From an uncultured Alphaproteobacteria bacterium (GTDB lineage Bacteria; Pseudomonadota; Alphaproteobacteria; HIMB59): a DNA stretch of 64,000 bases. Location of the stretch: positions 1-64,000 of the forward strand of contig CABZUC010000002.1 in NCBI GenBank assembly GCA_902528805.1. The letters are read 5' to 3'. The position numbers were made by a program, and so were the translations under genes. The notes under the pieces were generated by a model. It was given only the letters and a program-made list of their open reading frames with translations. It searched no databases and was not told the origin of the DNA. Below, in pieces: positions 57,844-64,000 of the stretch (the stretch's first letter is position 1; every line of letters begins with the position of its first letter).

Positions 57844-58833
57844 ATGATATCTAAAGGATGCAAATCAATTTTCCCTATTCAACATCAAGAAATTTTCGAT
57901 CGTTATAAACAACATGTACAAGCGTTTTGGACACCTGAAGAAGTTTCACTCCAAGATGATTTAAGAGATCTAAAAACACTCGGCGAGGGAGAAATACACT
58001 TTATTAAACATGTGCTTGCGTTTTTTGCTAATTCAGAGGCAATGATAAACGAGAATCTAGCATCAAGATTTTATAATGAAATTTTAATTCCTGAGTCTCG
58101 ATTATTTATTACTATGCAGATGCTAAATGAGTCTATTCATGCTGAAATGTATGGTTTACAAATAGAAGCCTACGTCGAGGACCCATCAGAAAAAGATAAG
58201 TTGTTCTCTGCAATTCAAAATGTTCCCTGTATTAATAAAAAAGCACAGTGGGTTTCAAAATGGCTTAATGGAAATCAAAATTTACTTATGCGATTAATAG
58301 CTTTTGGTTTGGTTGAGGGATTATTTTTTGCAGGATCTTTTTGCGCCATTTATTACTTTAGAAAAAGAGGTCTGCTCCCAGGCCTAGCACTTTCTAATGA
58401 TTGGATTGCAAGAGATGAAGGAATGCATTTTAGTTTCTCTGCTTTAATGTTTAAAACATTGAGTGAAAAGTTTAATAAGGGAACCTTGTCAGATGAAGAT
58501 ATTAAATCAATGGATTTAATACCAGGTGCTGTGACTCAATCAGAGTTTGAGGAAATTGTTAGAGAAGCAGTTGAGTTTGAAAAAGAATTTGTCACTGATG
58601 CACTACCCGTTGATCTTATTGGCATGAACAAGGAAATGATGTGTATGTATATCGAAGCAGTATCAGATCGTATAGCTGATCTTTTTGGATTTGATAGAGT
58701 ATTTAATACAGAAAATCCATTTGACTTTATGAGGGCTCTGGATGTTCAAAATGTGACTAACTTTTTTGAAAAAAGGGTTTCTGAATATCAACGCCCAACA
58801 GATCGCTCCTTGTCATTTGACGAGTCTTTCTAA
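57844..58833 (+). CDS. nrdB: Ribonucleoside-diphosphate reductase class Ia beta subunit
   Basis: Iron-ligand motifs EGEIHFIKHVLAFFANSEAM, NESIHAEMYGLQIE, RDEGMHFSFSALMF. Confidence 0.97.
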   Translation: MISKGCKSIFPIQHQEIFDRYKQHVQAFWTPEEVSLQDDLRDLKTLGEGEIHFIKHVLAFFANSEAMINENLASRFYNEILIPESRLFITMQMLNESIHAEMYGLQIEAYVEDPSEKDKLFSAIQNVPCINKKAQWVSKWLNGNQNLLMRLIAFGLVEGLFFAGSFCAIYYFRKRGLLPGLALSNDWIARDEGMHFSFSALMFKTLSEKFNKGTLSDEDIKSMDLIPGAVTQSEFEEIVREAVEFEKEFVTDALPVDLIGMNKEMMCMYIEAVSDRIADLFGFDRVFNTENPFDFMRALDVQNVTNFFEKRVSEYQRPTDRSLSFDESF

Positions 58834-59073
58834 GTGGAAGTAAAGATATATAGCAAAGATAATTGTGTTTTTTGCACTATGGCTAAGTCAGCCTTGGCAA
58901 CTCATGACCCAGAAATATTGATGTTAAATCAAGATTATAGTAGAGAACAATTTTTCGAAATATTTCCAACTGCTAAGACTTTCCCACAAATAATTATCAA
59001 TGGTGAAAAAATTGGTGGATACCATGAATTAGAAAGATGGATGGCCTTTAATAAGCCCGATGATGATTTCTAA
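58834..59073 (+). CDS. Glutaredoxin-like protein
   Basis: VKIYSKDNCVFCTMAKSAL, TFPQIIINGEKIGGYHELERW; directly follows nrdB. Confidence 0.9.
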   Translation: MEVKIYSKDNCVFCTMAKSALATHDPEILMLNQDYSREQFFEIFPTAKTFPQIIINGEKIGGYHELERWMAFNKPDDDF

Positions 59074-61748
59074 TGAGCTTCACCCCAATTTAAACCACCA
59101 CCAAAGTCAACTTTTATAGGTGTTTTAAAAGACTTGTATTTTTGATGAGAGGTTTCCATAAGATTAGATATTTCTGGAATAATATCTTTTTCTTTTTTAT
59201 GTATCTCAAACAAGAGTTCATCGTGAACTTGGGATGTCATTTTTGATTTGCAGTTATTTTTTCTTAAGTAGTCATGTATATCTAACATCGCAATTTTTAT
59301 AAGATCCGCTGCAGTGCCTTGAATAGGTGCATTGATAGCTTGTCTTTCTGCAAAAGATCGGAGCATAAAGTTTTTAGCATTGATGTCTTTAATGTGAGAC
59401 TTTCTTCCAAAAAGGTTTTCAACGTAGCCTAGTTTTTTTGCTTTGTCGGTGGTTCCTTTCATAAAGTCATTAATGTTTGGAAATTTTTTAAAATAGTTAT
59501 CTATGAAAAGCTTAGCTTCCTCATTGCTAACACCTAACTGTTTAGCTAAACCATATTGGCTAATACCATATATTATTCCAAAGTTAATAATCTTAGCCAT
59601 CCTTCTATCGTTATTATTGATTGATTTTTTATTAAAAACTAATTGGCCTGTACTTTCATGAATGTCCTCGTCTTTTTGGAAAGCTTTCAATAAATTTGGA
59701 TCTTCACATGCCTCACATAAAACTCGAAGTTCAATTTGTGAGTAGTCAAAACTATAAAGTTCATGATCTTTTTCAGCTATAAAGGCTGTTCTTATCTTTT
59801 TTCCAATTTCAGTTCTGATTGGGATATTTTGAAGATTAGGCTCAGATGAACTTAGTCGTCCAGTTATGGTTGCGGCAATGTTAAATGTACTATGAACCCT
59901 GTCTTTTTTATCTGCGTGATCAGCTAATGACGAGGTATAGGTAGACACAAGCTTAGAGTATTGCCTCCATTGCAAAATATGTGAGGCTATCTCAACACCT
60001 TCAGATTCTAACTGCTCTAATACTTTCACATTTGTTTGAAAATCTCCTGCCTTAGTCTTCTTTGTGACTTTAATGTCTAATTTCTTGAAAATTTCAGTTA
60101 ATTGTTTTGGAGATCCAATATTGAATTCTTCACCAGCAATCTTAAATATTTTCTGTTCAATTTTATTGATCTCTTTGTTGAGATCTTTTTCTAGTTTATT
60201 TAAAAATTTTAAATCAATTTTACAACCAGTACTCTCTACTTCTTGAAGAACTAAGCTTAGTTTTTTATCAATATCATAATAAATCCAACTATCTAAGGAC
60301 TCAGCTATCTGCTCATTGAGAGTTTCATATAATTTGAAAGTGGCATATGCATCATGAGCAGCATAATTTGTTGCGGCTTCTAATGGTACTTCAGAAAAAT
60401 CTTTGTATTTTCTCTTGGATTCATTTTTTATAACATCTTTAAACTTTTCTTTTTCTTCTCCAAAATAGTAATAATACAAATCCTCTAAGTTATGTTTTGT
60501 TAGACCATTGTTGACAAAAAAAGACATAAGTAATGTATCTTGGAAAGAGACAGTATTGACACCAAAACGTTTTAAGATTACAGAGTCATATTTTGCATTG
60601 TGAAATAATTTTAATACAGATTCATCTCCACACAGTTCACTAAGATTTTTGAGCACACTTTCTTGATCTTTCTTGGATAATTCATTTTCTGGGGATTTAA
60701 ACGGTAAGTAATAAGCTTGGTCAGCATTCGATAAAGACACTCCAATAATATTTGCGGTATTTACGTCTAAACTGTCAGTTTCTAAATCTAAAGCCAATAT
60801 TTTTTCAGATTTAAGAGAATTTAGATATTCTATTATTTCTTTTGTTTTAGTTAATGATTTAAAATCTATATTTTTTTTTGATGCATGAGGTTTTGTTTCA
60901 TTTGCACTAGTTCTTATAAGGGATTTAAATTCATACTTTTTGAAGAAGTCATTCAACTTTGTGGAGTCATCAAATTGTTTTAACTTTTCTATTTTGATGG
61001 GTAACTCTAGATCATTTTTTAAAATGACAAGCTTGTGACTAATTTTTGCAGACTCCTCATGATCAGTAATAAGGTTTTTTATTCTAACATTTGAAATTTG
61101 ATCTTTTTTTAATAAAAGCTCCTCAAAAGTATCGAATTCATTTATTAATTTAGCAGCTGTTTTAGGACCTATTCCTGGAACCCCAGGTATGTTATCAACA
61201 CTATCTCCTATTAGAGCTTGAACATCTGTAATTCTATCTGGGCCAACTCCAAATTTTTCCATTACTTTTGCTTCATCAATCTCAACATTTTTCATTGGAT
61301 CCATGATGCGATTGTTCGCTGATAACAATTGAAAAAGATCTTTGTCAGAACTATACACAGTAGTGGGTATTTTATTATTCTCTCCATATTTAACATAGCT
61401 TGCAATAACGTCATCAGCCTCAAAATCTTTTTTTTCAATAACGTCGAGTCCAAATGCTTCAATAGCTTCGCGAATAATACTAAATTGTGGTATTAAATCC
61501 TCAGGTGCCTCTCCGCGGTTAGCTTTGTAATCAGGAAATAAAGTGTTTCGAAAAGTACTCTTACCAGCATCAAGTATTATTAGTATTTTGTCACTGGGGT
61601 GTTCTTCAATTAGTCTAAGCATCATATTACAAAATCCATAAACAGCATTGGTAGGTATGCCTTTAGAATTATTCATTGGTGGTAAGGCGTAATAGGCTCG
61701 GAAAATATATCCTGAACCATCTACAAGAATTAAGCGAGACTCAGACAT
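59070..61748 (-). CDS. polA: DNA polymerase I
   Basis: 5'-3' exonuclease N-terminus (LVDGSGYIFRAYYALPP), 3'-5' exo LALDLETDSLD, polymerase motifs SFDYSQIELRVL, DRRMAKIINFGIIYGIS, SQVHDELLFEI. Confidence 0.98.
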   Translation of the reverse strand: MSESRLILVDGSGYIFRAYYALPPMNNSKGIPTNAVYGFCNMMLRLIEEHPSDKILIILDAGKSTFRNTLFPDYKANRGEAPEDLIPQFSIIREAIEAFGLDVIEKKDFEADDVIASYVKYGENNKIPTTVYSSDKDLFQLLSANNRIMDPMKNVEIDEAKVMEKFGVGPDRITDVQALIGDSVDNIPGVPGIGPKTAAKLINEFDTFEELLLKKDQISNVRIKNLITDHEESAKISHKLVILKNDLELPIKIEKLKQFDDSTKLNDFFKKYEFKSLIRTSANETKPHASKKNIDFKSLTKTKEIIEYLNSLKSEKILALDLETDSLDVNTANIIGVSLSNADQAYYLPFKSPENELSKKDQESVLKNLSELCGDESVLKLFHNAKYDSVILKRFGVNTVSFQDTLLMSFFVNNGLTKHNLEDLYYYYFGEEKEKFKDVIKNESKRKYKDFSEVPLEAATNYAAHDAYATFKLYETLNEQIAESLDSWIYYDIDKKLSLVLQEVESTGCKIDLKFLNKLEKDLNKEINKIEQKIFKIAGEEFNIGSPKQLTEIFKKLDIKVTKKTKAGDFQTNVKVLEQLESEGVEIASHILQWRQYSKLVSTYTSSLADHADKKDRVHSTFNIAATITGRLSSSEPNLQNIPIRTEIGKKIRTAFIAEKDHELYSFDYSQIELRVLCEACEDPNLLKAFQKDEDIHESTGQLVFNKKSINNNDRRMAKIINFGIIYGISQYGLAKQLGVSNEEAKLFIDNYFKKFPNINDFMKGTTDKAKKLGYVENLFGRKSHIKDINAKNFMLRSFAERQAINAPIQGTAADLIKIAMLDIHDYLRKNNCKSKMTSQVHDELLFEIHKKEKDIIPEISNLMETSHQKYKSFKTPIKVDFGGGLNWGEAH

Positions 61749-61780
61749 CTAGGCAGAATAACAAAGATTGCAGGTATATA

Positions 61781-62341
61781 CTATTCTTTAGGGGCGTGCT
61801 TATTTAGAATTCTTTGAAGAGTTCTTCGATGCATTTTTAATCGTCTTGCTGTTTCAGAAACATTTCGGTTACACTGAGTAAAAACTCTTTGTATATGTTC
61901 CCATCTAATTCTATCTGCAGACATTGGATTTTCAGGAGGTGGGGGCAGAGATGTAGCTGTGGAGGACATTAGTGACTTTTCAATATCATCAATATTAGCT
62001 GGTTTCGTTAAGTAATCATCAGCACCTAATTTTACAGATGACACTGCTGTAGCTATGTTACCGTAGCTAGTTAACATAACAGTCCGACACTCTGGGTTTT
62101 GCTCTTTTATTACCTTAATAACATCGAGTCCAGAGCCATCTCCTAAGCGTAGGTCAACTATGGCGTAATTAAAGTTATTGCCTGATAAAACGTCTAATGC
62201 CTCTTTTTTAGACCCAGCCGCTGTTACTGTGAAATCTTTTCGTTGAAAAGAAGTGGTTAATCGCTCTCGAAAGGGCTTATCGTCCTCAATAATAAAAAGT
62301 GTTTTGTCTTTTGTTACTGCGTTTTGTTCTAAATCTGCCAT
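61781..62341 (-). CDS. regA: RegA/PrrA/ActR-family response regulator
   Basis: Receiver domain FIIEDDKPFRERL..AIVDLRLGDGSGLDVI; C-terminal Fis-type HTH CNRNVSETARRLKMHRRTLQRILNKHAPKE. Confidence 0.92.
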   Translation of the reverse strand: MADLEQNAVTKDKTLFIIEDDKPFRERLTTSFQRKDFTVTAAGSKKEALDVLSGNNFNYAIVDLRLGDGSGLDVIKVIKEQNPECRTVMLTSYGNIATAVSSVKLGADDYLTKPANIDDIEKSLMSSTATSLPPPPENPMSADRIRWEHIQRVFTQCNRNVSETARRLKMHRRTLQRILNKHAPKE

Positions 62342-63573
62342 GTTAAAGTTACTTCTGCTCCATTATTACTTTGTACTGATATTTCACCATTTAGATTTTC
62401 AATCATTTGTTTTGTTATGAATAACCCAAGGCCCATATTTACCCCTTTTTCAGGCCTGCTAGAATAGAATGGTTTTCCAAAATTAGCTATAAACTTTTTA
62501 TCAAAACCTGGGCCGTCATCACGGATTTTGATAGAATATGTATTTGTTGAAGTTTCTGAAATTATTAATATTTCTTTATACGCAAAACTAATTGCATTTT
62601 TGATTATATTATTCATAGCGATATTAAGCTCAGGTGTAATTTTAATATTAATATTTTTTGAATTTTCATCCGATCTATAATCTAAATTTACTGCGCGATA
62701 ATTATTTGAGAATTGTTCGCACAAAGATTGTGTATATGCATCTAATGACATATTAGTTATTTCAGAGGAGAATTCTGTTGACTCTGGATTGGTTGAAAGT
62801 TCTTTAAGTATTGCCTTACATCTATCTAATTCTAACAATAACGTTTTAATGTCTTTTCCATAATCATCTTTTAGTTTTTTATCTTGATTAAAGTCTCCAA
62901 CAATAAGGTTTATTGTATTCAATGGTGTCCCTAGTTCATGAACAGCTGCTGCTGCTAACCCACCTACTTTTAAAAGTTCTTTTTCATTTTGAAGTTGCTT
63001 GCTTGCTAATTCATATGCTTTTTGCGTGCTTTTGTAGTTTAGAGAAAAGTAATAAAGATAAAAAACTAAAAAGATGCTGCTTATAAAAAGAGAAATCATG
63101 ATAGCTAGACTATATGTAAAATTAATATTGGGATGAACGGATGGAGGAAGAGAAATAAAGAAATTAAATATTAAGGCAAAGCAAACTAACGCCAAACTTA
63201 AAATAATTATTATTCTTTCTATTGCTAGGTATGATGCTGCAATTGCAATAGGAGCTAAAATGATAAATATGAAAGGATTAGTGTATCCCCCGTTCAACGC
63301 AATTAAACTCGAAATTTGAATGATATCAAAACATAAAAATATGAAGACTTGTTTTTCTGAAATAATTTTATCGCCTTTGTTTAAGTAAAAACCTAAGATA
63401 ATGCTAGCCATCAAGACAAAGGCTATAATCCATGAGGCAGTTGCAACTATTTTTGAAATCTCGAAAAAATACTGTGTAATTGACAAGGTAGCGGCTTGAC
63501 CACCAAAAGCAATAGCTCGTATAATTAGAAAATCATAAGAATTAACGAAAAGGAAGTTTTTTTGATTATCCAA
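62329..63573 (-). CDS. regB: RegB/PrrB-family redox sensor histidine kinase
   Basis: Six-TM N-terminus with GGYTNPF (GGxxNPF), H-box AAAAVHELGTPLNTI, Cys exactly 40 residues after the H-box His (LELDRCKAIL), ATPase motifs. Confidence 0.92.
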   Translation of the reverse strand: MDNQKNFLFVNSYDFLIIRAIAFGGQAATLSITQYFFEISKIVATASWIIAFVLMASIILGFYLNKGDKIISEKQVFIFLCFDIIQISSLIALNGGYTNPFIFIILAPIAIAASYLAIERIIIILSLALVCFALIFNFFISLPPSVHPNINFTYSLAIMISLFISSIFLVFYLYYFSLNYKSTQKAYELASKQLQNEKELLKVGGLAAAAVHELGTPLNTINLIVGDFNQDKKLKDDYGKDIKTLLLELDRCKAILKELSTNPESTEFSSEITNMSLDAYTQSLCEQFSNNYRAVNLDYRSDENSKNINIKITPELNIAMNNIIKNAISFAYKEILIISETSTNTYSIKIRDDGPGFDKKFIANFGKPFYSSRPEKGVNMGLGLFITKQMIENLNGEISVQSNNGAEVTLTWQI

Positions 63574-64000
63574 CTAAATATCTAAGTTTGCTACTTTGAC
63601 TGAATTTTCTTGAATAAAACTTTTCCTATCAGTCACATCATCTCCCATAAGCATGATGAGTTGTCTTTCTGCATTAATTTGATCTTCGAGTTTAACTTGA
63701 AGCAACTTTCTATTTGTTCGGTCTAAAGTTGTCTCCCATAATTGTTCAGGGTTCATTTCACCAAGACCCTTGTATCGACTTATTGATTGACCTTTTTTAC
63801 TCATCTCAAAGAGGGTGTTAAAAAATTCAACAAGTCCAATACAATTAAAGTTTTCTTTTGATGATAGTTTAGAAATCCCAAAATAAGCATCAGTAGATTT
63901 TGAAAAACCAATTTTGTTATAAAGATTTAAATTTTCTATAGAAATGAACTCTCTTAAATGTAGTAATTTATCTAAGGGAACTTTTATAATTTTATTATAA
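63574..64000 (-). CDS. gyrB: DNA gyrase subunit B, C-terminal part (truncated by window end)
   Basis: [69 protein letters not shown]; frame stays open to 64000. Confidence 0.92.
   Translation of the reverse strand, partial: YNKIIKVPLDKLLHLREFISIENLNLYNKIGFSKSTDAYFGISKLSSKENFNCIGLVEFFNTLFEMSKKGQSISRYKGLGEMNPEQLWETTLDRTNRKLLQVKLEDQINAERQLIMLMGDDVTDRKSFIQENSVKVANLDI

Noticed and set aside
1-64000. CRISPR arrays, transposons, prophage
   Set aside because: No regularly spaced direct repeats, Cas genes, transposases, integrases or phage structural proteins were recognised.

Overview
Low-GC, gene-dense, probably alphaproteobacterial and marine-type chromosome segment (lineage is inferred from gene content and order only). 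Conserved housekeeping blocks sit at both ends. Left (+ strand): trpF(partial)-trpB-trpA-accD-folC. Right: trxA-murU-amgK-tsaE-metK-ahcY-adenosine kinase (-), nrdA-nrdB-glutaredoxin (+), polA, regA/regB and gyrB(partial) (-). Between folC and trxA lies about 44.5 kb of accessory, mostly catabolic content: glutathione/5-oxoproline genes (GST, GGCT, PxpABC), a head-to-head DUF4198/HupE pair, a photolyase apparently split into two ORFs in reversed domain order, acyl-CoA ligase plus FadN-type enzyme, an atypical tRNA-like element, an alpha-glucoside-type ABC transporter operon with GH4 and GH1 enzymes, an orphan IolD-like gene, a Rieske/BHMT/DAO/DHDPS/ALDH cluster that looks like betaine catabolism, and a DddP-like (DMSP lyase family) M24 protein. 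The most unusual locus is 16.6-21.3 kb: a prokaryotic pentameric ligand-gated ion channel homologue with an N-terminal PDZ-like domain, in an apparent operon with an HTH-like protein and small secreted proteins, facing a second HTH gene followed by exported proteins. No CRISPR array, transposase, integrase or phage structural gene was seen.
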